Shown here piece after piece: positions 1 through 8,754 of a DNA stretch of 64,000 bases. The DNA is taken from positions 372,001 through 436,000 of the forward strand of contig NZ_JAFJZZ010000001.1 in NCBI RefSeq assembly GCF_017255415.1. Reading direction: 5' to 3'. The DNA comes from Clostridium aminobutyricum (GTDB lineage Bacteria > Bacillota > Clostridia > Peptostreptococcales > Anaerovoracaceae). Position 1 is the stretch's first letter. Each line of letters begins with the position of its first letter. The notes beneath the pieces were generated by a model. It made no database searches and was not told the DNA's origin. It worked only from the letters and a program-made list of their open reading frames with translations. A program made the translations under genes and the position numbers.

Positions 1-130
1 AAAAACAAAAGAAGTACTGCTGCAAATTGATCAGAAACTAGACCTGGTTATAAAAGAAAACAAGAATAATAAAGAACTGAACGATAAATTACAGGACATC
101 AAAGAAATCATCGATCAATTGGATGAATAG
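1..130 (+). CDS. C-terminal end of a YlxM-like HTH protein (partial)
   Basis: An open frame enters from the left edge (codons begin at base 2) and stops with TAG at 128-130. The 42 visible residues are a charged, probably helical tail rich in Lys, Asp, Glu and Asn that ends IIDQLDE. No domain core is visible. The assignment rests on context: in Firmicutes ylxM, a small sigma-factor-like helix-turn-helix protein linked to the signal recognition particle, lies directly upstream of ffh, as here with a 20-base gap. Another small protein with a coiled tail cannot be excluded. Confidence 0.6.
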   Translation, partial: KTKEVLLQIDQKLDLVIKENKNNKELNDKLQDIKEIIDQLDE

Positions 131-150
131 GATAAGAATTGGAGGTCCAA

Positions 151-1488
151 ATGGCATTTGAAAGTTTATCAGATAAATTACAAGGCGTCTTTAAAAAGCT
201 GCGGGGAAAAGGAGTTCTAACGGAAGCCGATATCGATGAGGCAATGCGTGAAGTCAAGCTCGCTTTGCTGGAAGCGGATGTAAACTTTAAGGTTGTTAAA
301 GATTTTGTCGCTGCCGTAAAGGAAAAGTCATTGGGCAGTGATGTACTTCAAAGTTTAACCCCCGGACAGCAGGTCATTAAAATTGTAAACGATGAGTTGA
401 CGTCATTGATGGGCGGGGCAAACAGTAAACTGACGTATTCCCCAAGAGGATTCACCGTCCTTTTAATGGTTGGATTGCAGGGAACCGGTAAAACTACCAC
501 TTGCGGTAAATTAGCGAATTATTTAAAGAAGAATGGCAAAAAGCCTATGCTTTGCGCCTGCGACATATATAGACCGGCAGCGATTGATCAGCTGGAAGTA
601 GTTGGTAGATCGGTTGATGTCCCGGTTTTCACCATGAGAGACTGCAATAAACCTGAACTCATTGCAGAAAGTGCAATGAAGGAAGCAGAGCTCAAGGGTT
701 ATAATGTATTGATTGTCGATACGGCCGGACGACTTCAAATCGATGAAGCCCTGATGGAAGAATTGGTTACCATCAAAAAGACAGTCAAACCACACGAAAT
801 TTTGCTTGTTGTGGATGCGATGACAGGTCAAGATGCGGTTAATGCAGCCAAGGGCTTTGATGACAGACTTGGAATAGACGGCGTGATCATGACAAAGCTG
901 GATGGCGATGCAAGAGGCGGTGCGGCTTTATCCGTTAAACAGGTAACAGGGAAGCCAATCAAATTCATCGGTATAGGCGAAAAACTGGATGCATTGGAAC
1001 CGTTCCATCCGGAAAGAATGGCAAGCAGAATCCTCGGCATGGGTGATATGCTTAGCTTGATTGAAAAGGCTCAGGAAAATTTCGACGAAGAAAAAGCAGA
1101 AGAAATAGAAAGAAAGTTAAAGAAAAATGAATTCACGCTGGAAGATTTTCTGGAACAAATGGGTCAGATTAAGAAAATGGGCGGAATTGCTAAAATCTTA
1201 GACATGATTCCCGGAGCGAACACAAAAGCCATGAAAGATGTCAATTTGGACGACAGTCAAAAAGAATTTGCACAGATGGAAGCCATCATTCTTTCGATGA
1301 CAAAGGCTGAACGAAAAGATCCTTCCCTATTGAACGCAAGCCGAAGAAAAAGAATTGCGGCAGGGTCAGGACAGCCGATCAGCAGAATTAATACGCTGAT
1401 TAAGCGGTATGAGGATGCGAGAAAGATGATGAAACAATTTACAAATGCACCGGGGCATCATAAAAAGAAAATGTTTAGAGGACTGTAG
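151..1488 (+). CDS. ffh: Signal recognition particle protein Ffh (SRP54)
   Basis: This is the GTPase subunit of the signal recognition particle, which binds 4.5S RNA and signal peptides and delivers ribosomes to FtsY at the membrane. It has an N-terminal helical N domain, then a G domain with the P-loop GLQGTGKTTT near residue 108, DTAGR, TKLDGDARGG, and a methionine-rich M domain containing MGGIAKILDMIPG. The start ATG at 151 is chosen because GGAGG lies at 141-145; an in-frame upstream TTG at 139 has no such site. At 446 aa it is full length. It probably forms an operon with ylxM, rpsP, khpA, rimM and trmD. Confidence 0.98.
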   Translation: MAFESLSDKLQGVFKKLRGKGVLTEADIDEAMREVKLALLEADVNFKVVKDFVAAVKEKSLGSDVLQSLTPGQQVIKIVNDELTSLMGGANSKLTYSPRGFTVLLMVGLQGTGKTTTCGKLANYLKKNGKKPMLCACDIYRPAAIDQLEVVGRSVDVPVFTMRDCNKPELIAESAMKEAELKGYNVLIVDTAGRLQIDEALMEELVTIKKTVKPHEILLVVDAMTGQDAVNAAKGFDDRLGIDGVIMTKLDGDARGGAALSVKQVTGKPIKFIGIGEKLDALEPFHPERMASRILGMGDMLSLIEKAQENFDEEKAEEIERKLKKNEFTLEDFLEQMGQIKKMGGIAKILDMIPGANTKAMKDVNLDDSQKEFAQMEAIILSMTKAERKDPSLLNASRRKRIAAGSGQPISRINTLIKRYEDARKMMKQFTNAPGHHKKKMFRGL

Positions 1489-1574
1489 GTCATAAATTCA
1501 GAAACGACTGAGTTTAGATATATATTTTGAATAAAAAATAGTATTGCGGAAGACGCACACATAAGGAGGAAAAT

Positions 1575-1817
1575 ATGGTAAAGATTAGATTAAAGAGAAT
1601 GGGTGCTAACAAGAAGCCTTTTTACAGAGTAGTAGTTGCAGATTCACGTTCTTCAAGAGACGGTAAGTTCATTGAAGAAATCGGATACTACAATCCTTTA
1701 GTAGAACCTGCTGAAATCAAAATCAATGGCGAATCAGCGAAGAAATGGTTAGGAAACGGAGCACAGCCTACAGAAACAGTAAGGGCTCTTTTCAAAAAAT
1801 CAGGAATCATTGAATAA
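1575..1817 (+). CDS. rpsP: 30S ribosomal protein S16
   Basis: An 80-aa small-subunit protein with the S16 signature at its N terminus ([20 protein letters not shown]) and the YYNPL segment. It binds 16S rRNA early in 30S assembly. AAGGAGG lies just upstream of the ATG. It sits between ffh and the KH-domain gene, the usual Firmicute order. Length is normal for the family. Confidence 0.98.
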   Translation: MVKIRLKRMGANKKPFYRVVVADSRSSRDGKFIEEIGYYNPLVEPAEIKINGESAKKWLGNGAQPTETVRALFKKSGIIE

Positions 1818-1839
1818 ATAAGAAAGCGGTGAACTTTAA

Positions 1840-2070
1840 ATGGTAAAACTCGTTGAAGCAATTGCAAAATCGCTTGTTGATGACCCTGATGCTGTTGAAG
1901 TAAAAGAGGTTGAGGGAAAACAAGCTATTGTAATAGAACTAAGAGTTGCACCCAACGATATGGGAAAGGTGATTGGCAAGCAGGGGAGAATAGCTAAGGC
2001 GCTTCGCACTGTGGTCAAGGCTGCCGCAACAAAAGCAAATAAAAAAGTAGTTGTAGAAATCGTACAATAG
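1840..2070 (+). CDS. khpA: KhpA-type KH-domain RNA-binding protein
   Basis: A 76-aa single KH-domain protein (YlqC/KhpA family). The GxxG RNA-contact loop is seen as VIGKQGRIAKALR, followed by the helix and strand of the fold. In Gram-positive bacteria KhpA partners with KhpB/Jag in RNA binding and influences cell division and elongation. It starts 22 bases after the rpsP stop and precedes rimM, the standard context. A strong terminator follows, so rimM may be only partly co-transcribed. Confidence 0.92.
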   Translation: MVKLVEAIAKSLVDDPDAVEVKEVEGKQAIVIELRVAPNDMGKVIGKQGRIAKALRTVVKAAATKANKKVVVEIVQ

Positions 2071-2112
2071 TACAATAACTGTACTAAAATAAAATTCTGC
2101 GATGCTAAATTA

Positions 2113-2150
2113 TGAGAGGGCATTTCAACAGTTGAGATCCCCTCTTTTTT
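2113..2150 (+). terminator. Rho-independent terminator after khpA
   Basis: AGAGGG at 2115-2120 pairs with CCCTCT, and the inside of the stem continues with ATTTCAA/TTGAGAT around a short loop, giving a long hairpin with one C/C mismatch. A run of six T follows. It separates ffh-rpsP-khpA from rimM-trmD and may act as an attenuator, since no clear promoter is visible before rimM. The near-identical words TTAGGGAAATA occur at about 2157 and 2189 between it and rimM. Confidence 0.8.
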
Positions 2151-2204
2151 CAAATATTAGGGAAATATCGTTAGAGATTTTTTTAAGTGTTAGGGAAATA
2201 CAAT

Positions 2205-2702
2205 ATGAAAAAAATTAAAATCGGACAAATCGTAAATGCTGTTGGGCTAAAGGGTGAGGTTAAACTATATCACTATACGGATTATAAAGAGCGGTTCGAA
2301 GAGCTCGGCACCATTTACGTTGATGATAAAAAAACAACGATTGAGCATGTACGGTATTTGAAGGACCTGCCTATTTTAAAGCTGGATGGCTGCAATGACA
2401 GAAATACGGCAGAGTCTTTAAAAGGGAAAACCGTTTATATCTCTGAAGATCAGCTCAGAGAACTTCCGGAAGACACCTATTATATTCGAGATTTGATCGG
2501 GCTTCCGGTCAAAGATGAGAAGGACATATTTTTCGGAACCCTGAAGGATGTGCTTCAAAACAGTGCTCAGGATTTATATGAGATTGAATTGGAACAGGAG
2601 AAAACGATTCTCTTGCCGGCTGTAAGCGAATTTGTTCTCGACATTAATCTGGAGGAGAAATATATCAAAGTTAAATTAATTGATGGGATTTTGGATGTAT
2701 AA
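2205..2702 (+). CDS. rimM: 16S rRNA processing protein RimM
   Basis: A 165-aa 30S maturation factor that binds S19 and helps assemble the head of the small subunit. The N-terminal RimM barrel begins KIGQIVNAVGLKGEVKL and the C-terminal PRC-barrel includes YYIRDLIGLPV and ends with the ILLP...FVLDINLEEKYI region. ATG 2205 is preferred over an in-frame GTG at 2187, because the family's conserved N terminus begins right after it; the ribosome binding site is weak. It is followed by trmD after 15 bases. Confidence 0.96.
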   Translation: MKKIKIGQIVNAVGLKGEVKLYHYTDYKERFEELGTIYVDDKKTTIEHVRYLKDLPILKLDGCNDRNTAESLKGKTVYISEDQLRELPEDTYYIRDLIGLPVKDEKDIFFGTLKDVLQNSAQDLYEIELEQEKTILLPAVSEFVLDINLEEKYIKVKLIDGILDV

Positions 2703-2717
2703 GGAATAGAACTGGAT

Positions 2718-3461
2718 ATGATGATAAATATACTAACCCTGTTCCCGGAAATGTTTGAGCCTGTATTGGGCGGCAGTATTTTGGGCAGAGCCAGGAAAAA
2801 AGGAATATTGGATATCAATCTGATCAACATCAGAGATTTTAGCTTGGATAAGCATAAGAAAGCGGATGACTATCCTTTTGGAGGCGGTGCCGGAATGGTG
2901 CTGTTGGCAGAACCCGTATTCCGGGCAATGGAATCCATAAAGGCGCAAGGCAAAAAAGCGTTATTCATGTCGCCGAGAGGGCAGGTCCTTAATCATCAAA
3001 AAATAAAAGAATTGGCCAATGAGGAAGAATTGATCCTCCTCTGCGGACACTATGAGGGAGTAGACGAAAGAATCCTTGATTATTGGAATATGGAGGAGGT
3101 TTCTATCGGAGATTATGTTTTGACCGGAGGAGAGCTTCCTACTATGGTGTTGATTGATGCAGTAGCAAGGTTGATTCCTGACGTGTTGGCCGGAGAAGAA
3201 TCGGCGGAAGAAGAGTCCATTTATTCAGGATTATTGGAGTATCCTCAATATACCAAGCCAAGAGAATACAGGGGGTTAGAGGTTCCGGAGGTCCTTTTTA
3301 ACGGGAATCATAAGCTGATTGCGTTATGGAAATTTGAGCAATCATTAATACTTACAAAAGAAAAACGGCCGGACTTATTCGAGAAATATATAAAAAGCGA
3401 AAAAGAATTCACAAAAGAAGAGCAGAAAATAGTACAGCGAATCGTTAAAAATGGAGAATAA
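2718..3461 (+). CDS. trmD: tRNA (guanine37-N1)-methyltransferase TrmD
   Basis: A 247-aa SPOUT methyltransferase that makes m1G37 in tRNAs and so prevents +1 frameshifting. It starts with the family hallmark ILTLFPEMF, carries PFGGGAGMV, LLCGHYEGVDERI and the trefoil-knot cofactor region VSIGDYVLTGGELPTM, and ends with a basic helical tail. rplS, which often follows trmD, is absent here; a new promoter and an envelope/division operon come next. Confidence 0.98.
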   Translation: MMINILTLFPEMFEPVLGGSILGRARKKGILDINLINIRDFSLDKHKKADDYPFGGGAGMVLLAEPVFRAMESIKAQGKKALFMSPRGQVLNHQKIKELANEEELILLCGHYEGVDERILDYWNMEEVSIGDYVLTGGELPTMVLIDAVARLIPDVLAGEESAEEESIYSGLLEYPQYTKPREYRGLEVPEVLFNGNHKLIALWKFEQSLILTKEKRPDLFEKYIKSEKEFTKEEQKIVQRIVKNGE

Positions 3462-3486
3462 GCTCGAAATATAGTATCGGTGTAAG

Positions 3487-3515
3487 TTGAAAATATATTT
3501 TAAAAGGTGTAAAAT
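3487..3515 (+). promoter_or_regulatory. Sigma-A-type promoter of the sepF/divIVA operon
   Basis: TTGAAA at 3487-3492 and TAAAAT at 3510-3515 are separated by 17 bases. Transcription would start around 3522, almost at the GTG at 3523. That makes the GTG start nearly leaderless and favours the TTG at 3532, which has AGGTGAG at 3521-3527. Confidence 0.65.
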
Positions 3516-3531
3516 ATTATAGGTGAGTGCT

Positions 3532-4509
3532 TTGATAAAATTAAAGAAAAAGGGGCTGCTGGTTTTTATTATTGCGGTGGTTATATTGGGGATTGTTACC
3601 GAAGTGGTTCCCCAGGTAACAGGAGCTCTGACACAGACTGAAATACTTCAATATGGCAATTTACAAATTACGGACAAGGTGACCTGTTATTTTGTCAGAA
3701 ATGAGACCGTATACATGGCTCCTGATTCCGGCACCATAAATTACTATATTGAAGATGGGGTGAAGGTTCGAAAGAATTCTAAGATTTTAGATATTGTTCC
3801 GAAAAGTTCTAATGCAGAGGATTCAAAGTATACAGACATCATCACGCGCTTAAATGGAGACAAGGTGACGTTAAGTCAAATGTCCAGCAGTGTAAATGGC
3901 ATTGTAAGTTATTATATTGATGGATATGAGGGCTATTTTACACCGGAATCGATGGACAAGCTGGATTATCAAAAGGTCCAGCAATTAAAAATAGACCCGA
4001 TAAACTTAACCAGGCAGACGACGCTTTCGGGTGAGCCTCTCTTTAAAATTTGTGAAGGAAACTATTGGTATCTTGTTTTTTGGATTGATGCCGGAAATAT
4101 TTCAAAATATGAAGTGGGCAATAAGGTAAAGGTGAATTTACCTTTAGGACAAATTAAAGCAAATGTCGAGAATCTCATCGATAAAGACGATAAATGGATG
4201 GTGGTATTAAAGACTGCTCGGTATTATCAGGATTTTGCTAAGATGAGAAGTGCAAATGCCACAGTAATTACACAAGATTATACCGGCATATTGATAAGGA
4301 ATTCGAGCATTACAACCCGTCAAGGTATTCCGGGTGTATACATAAAATCGAAAAACGGAGAATTTATATTTAAACCGGTTAAGATTATTACCAGTGACGG
4401 AGATAATTCTTTGGTTACAGTCTCTACTTTCTATGATGCAGAGAAAAAAGAGGTAAAAACCGTTGAAATATACGATGAAATATTAAAAAATCCTACAAAA
4501 AAGCATTAA
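3532..4509 (+). CDS. HlyD-family (membrane-fusion-like) membrane-anchored protein
   Basis: About 325 aa with one N-terminal membrane helix (LLVFIIAVVILGIV) followed by an extracellular region. Its segments resemble HlyD/biotinyl-lipoyl-like hairpins: a MAPDSGTINYYIEDGVKVRKNSKIL stretch (given here in shortened form as APDSGTINYYIEDGVKV) and a second half-barrel near residues 160-220. Proteins of this type lie upstream of yggS-sepF in many Clostridia and are annotated as HlyD-family efflux adaptor subunits, but no partner transporter is present, so an envelope or division role is inferred from context only. Start chosen at TTG 3532; GTG 3523 is the alternative. Confidence 0.7.
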   Translation: MIKLKKKGLLVFIIAVVILGIVTEVVPQVTGALTQTEILQYGNLQITDKVTCYFVRNETVYMAPDSGTINYYIEDGVKVRKNSKILDIVPKSSNAEDSKYTDIITRLNGDKVTLSQMSSSVNGIVSYYIDGYEGYFTPESMDKLDYQKVQQLKIDPINLTRQTTLSGEPLFKICEGNYWYLVFWIDAGNISKYEVGNKVKVNLPLGQIKANVENLIDKDDKWMVVLKTARYYQDFAKMRSANATVITQDYTGILIRNSSITTRQGIPGVYIKSKNGEFIFKPVKIITSDGDNSLVTVSTFYDAEKKEVKTVEIYDEILKNPTKKH

Positions 4510-4547
4510 CAATGTATAGAGTATGATGGAAAAAAGGAGGATTCTTT

Positions 4548-5243
4548 ATGTCAATCAAGGAAAATATTGAGCAAATTAATACAATAAAGGATGAAGTCAC
4601 TTTAAAAGCCGGAAGAAAAGCAGGAGATGTGCTTTTGGTAGCCGTCACAAAAACGAGAACGGCGGAAGAAATAAACGAGGCAATTGATGCAGGGATTACC
4701 GATATCGGTGAAAACAAGGTGCAGGAAATCCTGGACAAGTATGACCTTGTAAAAGATGTAAGATGGCATATGATCGGACATCTTCAGACGAATAAAGTGA
4801 AATATATTATCGATAAAGTATCTTTGATTCACTCTGTTGATTCCATAAAGCTGGCAGATGAGATCGATAAAAGAGCAGCGCAGAACGGTATCCATATGGA
4901 TATTCTGATACAGGTGAATGCGGCGCAGGAAGAAAGTAAATTTGGTATTTCTACTGAAGAAACCGAGCAAATGATCCGATATATTCTAAATAGTTGTCCA
5001 CATATCAATATCAAAGGACTGATGTGTATCGCTCCTTTTGAAGACAATCCGGATGATGTGAGAATTTTCTTTGCTCAAGTGAAAGAACAGTATGATCGAT
5101 TTTCAACAATACAACATGAAAGACTTAATTTTAAGTACTTATCAATGGGTATGTCCCATGACTTTGAAGTTGCCATTATGGAAGGTTCGAATTTAATCCG
5201 TGTGGGAACAGCAATATTCGGGGAGAGAAACTACAATATTTAG
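4548..5243 (+). CDS. YggS-family pyridoxal phosphate homeostasis protein
   Basis: A 231-aa PLP-binding single TIM-barrel protein (YggS/YlmE/PROSC family). It carries LLVAVTKTR with the PLP-binding lysine, GENKVQE, WHMIGHLQTNKVK and the C-terminal LSMGMSHDFEVAIMEGS phosphate-binding loop. The family keeps free PLP in balance rather than catalysing a known reaction. AAAGGAGG precedes the ATG. It lies just upstream of sepF, the usual Firmicute ylmE-sepF-ylmG-divIVA order. Confidence 0.95.
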   Translation: MSIKENIEQINTIKDEVTLKAGRKAGDVLLVAVTKTRTAEEINEAIDAGITDIGENKVQEILDKYDLVKDVRWHMIGHLQTNKVKYIIDKVSLIHSVDSIKLADEIDKRAAQNGIHMDILIQVNAAQEESKFGISTEETEQMIRYILNSCPHINIKGLMCIAPFEDNPDDVRIFFAQVKEQYDRFSTIQHERLNFKYLSMGMSHDFEVAIMEGSNLIRVGTAIFGERNYNI

Positions 5244-5252
5244 GAGGTAAAT

Positions 5253-5753
5253 ATGGGAATTTTTGGAATGTTTAAAGATCTAGTAGGTATAGAGGATGTT
5301 GATGATGATATCCAAGAGGAAGAAATTAGGGCAGCAGCTGCTGAAATGGAAAGAAAATCAGTTGAAACAAGAAATTCCTTTACTACACCTAGACCTGAAG
5401 TGAAAGAGAGTAAGGTGGTTCCGATGCAGGTGCAGGGAAAATCAATGATAACAGCCAATACCGCCCCTTTTAAGCTGGTTGTGATTGAGCCGAAAGGATT
5501 TGATGAATGCCCTAAATTGGTTGACAATCTAAAAGCGAAAAAGCCGGTTATTATTAATTTAGAAAAAATAGAAACAGATATAGCCCGCAAGATTTTTGAT
5601 TTTCTTAGCGGAGCAACATATGCACTGAATGGAACCGTGCAGAAAATAGCAAATAATATTTTTGTATTTGCTCCGGAGAATGTGGATATTGCGGCAAATG
5701 TAGAACATAAGGGTATCGATTTCAGCGGAAATCCTAAAAGCCCATGGAGGTAG
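5253..5753 (+). CDS. sepF: Cell division protein SepF
   Basis: A 166-aa cytoplasmic protein that binds FtsZ and membranes and shapes the septum. The N-terminal amphipathic helix (MGIFGMFKDLVG) that anchors to membrane is present, then an acidic, low-complexity linker, then the SepF core from about residue 68 with PKGFDECPKLVDNLKAKKPV, IARKIFDFLSGATYAL and the closing FVFAPENV. AGGAGG lies 5-10 bases before the ATG. It sits 9 bases after yggS and 6 before ylmG. Confidence 0.97.
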   Translation: MGIFGMFKDLVGIEDVDDDIQEEEIRAAAAEMERKSVETRNSFTTPRPEVKESKVVPMQVQGKSMITANTAPFKLVVIEPKGFDECPKLVDNLKAKKPVIINLEKIETDIARKIFDFLSGATYALNGTVQKIANNIFVFAPENVDIAANVEHKGIDFSGNPKSPWR

Positions 5754-5759
5754 TACTAG

Positions 5760-6041
5760 ATGAAATACTTATTGATAAATGCGGTCAGTTGGTTTGGAGA
5801 TATATTGATTCTCTTACTTTTTGCCCGTGCTATTTTAAGCTGGTTTGTTCAAGGTCCATATAACAATGCTTACAAAATATATATGGTCGTGTGCAACCTT
5901 ACAGAACCTATCGTTGCACCATGCAGAAGACTGGCGATGAGATTGAATACAGGGATGCTTGACTTATCTGTTTTCTTTGCCTTTTTCCTTGTCTCTATCG
6001 CTCGTTCAGTGATTATTAAATTGTTAATTATATTTCTGTAG
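5760..6041 (+). CDS. YggT/YlmG-family membrane protein
   Basis: A 93-aa integral membrane protein with two hydrophobic segments (about residues 8-28 and 66-90) flanking the family signature FxxRAILSWF...N..YK.......EPIVAPCRR. YggT/YlmG proteins are linked to cell division and osmotic tolerance; the exact function is unknown. It is tightly spaced between sepF and divIVA. Confidence 0.93.
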   Translation: MKYLLINAVSWFGDILILLLFARAILSWFVQGPYNNAYKIYMVVCNLTEPIVAPCRRLAMRLNTGMLDLSVFFAFFLVSIARSVIIKLLIIFL

Positions 6042-6071
6042 GTCATTTGTGAAAAGTGGAAAGGATTTAAA

Positions 6072-6683
6072 ATGATTACTCCATTAGATATACAAAATAA
6101 AGAATTTTCAAAGAGTGTGAGAGGCTACAAAGAAGAAGAGGTGGACAGTTTCCTTGACCTTCTGACGGTAGATCTTGAAAAACTTGTTGGTGAAAATGCG
6201 GCATTAAAAGAAGAAGTGGCAAGACTCAATGCAGATATTCAGCGCTATCAGGGATCTGAAGGCGCAGTTGTAGAAACGTTGGAGGCGGCGAAATCTTTGA
6301 TGAGAGATATTTCGGCAAGCGCTGAAAAGAGAGCCGAGATTCTTCTGAAAAATGCTCAGTTGGATGCAGAATTGATCACCAGAGAGGCGAAAGAGTCTAT
6401 TGAAAAACTGACAGAAGAAAGTGCGTCGCTTAGAACTAGATTCATGACGTTTAAGTCGAGATACAAAAATTTACTGGAATCTGAATTGGAGAGATTTGAT
6501 ACACTAAGTACAGAATTGTTTTCGGACTTTGGTGATTTTGGAATGAACAATGATTCCGTTAAAAAAAATATAGTGAATCATGATGTAATCCCAGAAAAAA
6601 AGGAATCGCATAGCATCCATACGGAAACACCAAATGATACAAAAAAGACAATGGTAAATTTAAGAGTAGGAGATGGGGCTTAA
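6072..6683 (+). CDS. divIVA: DivIVA-family polar/septal organiser
   Basis: A 203-aa coiled-coil protein. The N-terminal lipid-binding domain reads ITPLDIQNKEFSKSVRGYKE EEVDSFLD (shown split), with the YKEEEVDSFLD motif. A long heptad region follows (residues about 35-160), then a Ser/Thr/Asn-rich tail. DivIVA proteins mark negatively curved membrane at septa and poles and recruit other factors. It closes the sepF-ylmG-divIVA group; a terminator-like hairpin overlaps its stop codon. Confidence 0.95.
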   Translation: MITPLDIQNKEFSKSVRGYKEEEVDSFLDLLTVDLEKLVGENAALKEEVARLNADIQRYQGSEGAVVETLEAAKSLMRDISASAEKRAEILLKNAQLDAELITREAKESIEKLTEESASLRTRFMTFKSRYKNLLESELERFDTLSTELFSDFGDFGMNNDSVKKNIVNHDVIPEKKESHSIHTETPNDTKKTMVNLRVGDGA

Positions 6684-6701
6684 TTGCCCCATATCTTTTT
6701 T
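6671..6701 (+). terminator. Hairpin overlapping the divIVA stop, before lspA
   Basis: AGATGGGGC and GCCCC-AT-ATCT pair around the loop TTAATT, followed by T6. It looks like an intrinsic terminator or partial attenuator between divIVA and lspA. Confidence 0.65.
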
Positions 6702-6736
6702 CATCTACGAGAAAAATCTAAGGAGAATATTAATCT

Positions 6737-7210
6737 ATGTATTATTTCATCGCTATTCTTGCTGCTGTGATATTCGATCAAGCTGTAAAGTTTGCCATAA
6801 GGACGAATATGGATTTACACAGTTCCATCGCTGTTATTGATGGAATTTTTCATATTACCTATATACAAAATACAGGAGCTGCTTTCAGTATATTAAGCGG
6901 TCATACGTACGGTTTAATTATGATTACGCTTTTGATTACGGCCGGAATTTTGACCTACCTCTATAAGTTAAGGAAATCCGGGCATTGGCTGCTTATGAGT
7001 TCCCTTTCTTTGATTGTTGCCGGAGGCATTGGAAATATCATAGATCGATTAATGTTAGGATATGTGGTAGACTTTTTTGATTTAAGAGTGTGGCCTATTT
7101 TTAATGTAGCCGATGTTTATGTATGTACAGGCTGCGTCCTATTAATCCTATATGTGTTTGTTATAGAGCCAAAGCTAAACGAAAAAAAGGATTATAAGAA
7201 TGTGCAATGA
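6737..7210 (+). CDS. lspA: Lipoprotein signal peptidase (SPase II)
   Basis: A 157-aa polytopic aspartyl protease that cuts the signal peptide of prolipoproteins after diacylglyceryl transfer. Four membrane helices are visible, with the family motifs DQAVKF, NTGAAFS, GGIGNIIDR and VVDFFDLRVWPIFNVAD. The catalytic Asp pair lies in the last two motifs. AAGGAG precedes the ATG. Its last codons overlap the start of rluD by 11 bases, so the two are translationally coupled. Confidence 0.97.
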   Translation: MYYFIAILAAVIFDQAVKFAIRTNMDLHSSIAVIDGIFHITYIQNTGAAFSILSGHTYGLIMITLLITAGILTYLYKLRKSGHWLLMSSLSLIVAGGIGNIIDRLMLGYVVDFFDLRVWPIFNVADVYVCTGCVLLILYVFVIEPKLNEKKDYKNVQ

Positions 7211-8129
7211 AAATATTTATGAACTTATAGTAAAAGATGAATTGGCGGGAAATCGAATTGATTCAGCACTTGTGTTAGCCTTTCAAAACAATTCCAGAAG
7301 TTTTTTTCAAAAACTATTAGAGACGGAAGCAATTGAGGTAAACGGACAAGTGAATAATTCGAAGAAATATAAAGTAAAAAAAGGGGATATCATTCGAGTT
7401 ACATTACCGGAGCCGAAGCCATTAAACGTTGCCCCTGAAAATATACCCATTGATATTGTTTATGAAGATGACGATGTTCTTGTGGTAAATAAGCCGAAGG
7501 GAATGGTTGTACATCCTGCGAACGGAAATGAATCAGGCACTTTAGTCAATGCGATTTTATATCGCTGCGGGGAAAGTCTATCTTCTATAAATGGGGTGAT
7601 TCGTCCGGGAATTGTGCATCGAATTGACAAAGATACCAGCGGTTTATTGATGATAGCGAAAAATGACCGTGCCCATAACTGCCTGGCAGAGCAACTAGCT
7701 GATCATAGTATCACAAGAGCTTACCGAGCAATCGTCTATAACAATTTTACCGAAGATGAGGGTACTGTTGATAAACCCATTGGAAGAGATCCAAAAGATA
7801 GACTGAAACAAGCTGTAACCGATTTGAATTCTAAACGAGCTGTAACACATTACAAAGTTTTAGAGCGATTTGGAAATTTTACGTTGATTGAGGCAAGACT
7901 GGAAACAGGCAGAACGCATCAAATCAGAGTGCATATGGCCTACATGAAGCATCCGCTGCTCGGAGATTTGGTTTATGGACCTAAGAAAAAAATGCTTGGT
8001 GCAGAGTCACAGATGCTTCATGCAAAGGTGCTTGGATTTAAGCATCCTGCAACGGGAGAATATATGGAATTTGACAGTCCGTTGCCGGAAGAATTTGAAG
8101 CAGTATTAGCGAAACTCAGAAAGGATTAA
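7200..8129 (+). CDS. rluD: RluD-family 23S rRNA pseudouridine synthase
   Basis: A 309-aa protein with an N-terminal S4 RNA-binding domain (RIDSALVLAFQNNSRSFFQK) and a catalytic RluA-family domain. The motif GIVHRIDKDTSGLLMIAKN carries the catalytic Asp, and LETGRTHQIRVHMAYMKHPL and GDLVYG follow. RluD in E. coli modifies helix 69; the B. subtilis orthologue is YlyB. It overlaps lspA by 11 bases, the usual Firmicute pairing. The exact target sites cannot be read from sequence. Confidence 0.94.
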   Translation: MCNENIYELIVKDELAGNRIDSALVLAFQNNSRSFFQKLLETEAIEVNGQVNNSKKYKVKKGDIIRVTLPEPKPLNVAPENIPIDIVYEDDDVLVVNKPKGMVVHPANGNESGTLVNAILYRCGESLSSINGVIRPGIVHRIDKDTSGLLMIAKNDRAHNCLAEQLADHSITRAYRAIVYNNFTEDEGTVDKPIGRDPKDRLKQAVTDLNSKRAVTHYKVLERFGNFTLIEARLETGRTHQIRVHMAYMKHPLLGDLVYGPKKKMLGAESQMLHAKVLGFKHPATGEYMEFDSPLPEEFEAVLAKLRKD

Positions 8130-8130
8130 T

Positions 8131-8754
8131 ATGGAAAAAGTGACCTTTAAACCGGGTACGATGTTAAATCCGGTGCCGGTTGTAATGGTATCGTGCGGAA
8201 GCCAACCTGATGAGCATAATATTATTACGATTGCATGGACGGGCATCGTAAACTCAGAGCCCCCTATGACCTATATTTCCGTAAGAAAATCAAGGCATTC
8301 TCATGAGCTGATAAAAAACAGCAAAGAGTTTGTTATTAATCTTTGCACGGAAGATTTAGCGTTTGCCACGGATTATTGCGGCGTTAAATCAGGAAGAGAT
8401 GTGAATAAGTTTAAGGAGCAGAAACTGACGGCTATTCCGGCAGAAGCGGTGAGTTGTCCGATGATTGGTGAAGCACCTGTTCATTTGGAGTGCAAGGTGA
8501 CACAAATCATTGAGCTGCCTTCACATGATATGTTTCTAGCTGAAATTGTAAAAGTTCATGCGGATAAGAAGTTGCTGGATGAGAAAGGTAAAATTCTTTT
8601 AGAAGAAGCCCGATTGATTTGTTACAATCACGGTGAATATTTCGGAATAAAAAGAAAGCCTTTGGGAAAATTCGGCTATTCAATCATGAAACCGAAAACA
8701 AAAAAACGAATTAACAAGGAAAAGATAAAAAAGTCTTCTTCGAGGAGCTCTTAG
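8131..8754 (+). CDS. Flavin reductase family (FMN-binding split barrel) protein
   Basis: A 207-aa protein of the flavin reductase-like fold: KPGTMLNPVPVVMVSCG, the FMN-contacting segment NIITIAWTGIVNSEPPM, and SRHSHELIKNSKEFVINL. Such proteins bind FMN and often reduce free flavin or act in small redox reactions. It follows rluD by one base. Its final eight residues (KKSSSRSS) are encoded by a sequence repeated at 63635-63684, so the C-terminal tail appears to have been overrun by a dispersed element. Confidence 0.88.
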   Translation: MEKVTFKPGTMLNPVPVVMVSCGSQPDEHNIITIAWTGIVNSEPPMTYISVRKSRHSHELIKNSKEFVINLCTEDLAFATDYCGVKSGRDVNKFKEQKLTAIPAEAVSCPMIGEAPVHLECKVTQIIELPSHDMFLAEIVKVHADKKLLDEKGKILLEEARLICYNHGEYFGIKRKPLGKFGYSIMKPKTKKRINKEKIKKSSSRSS

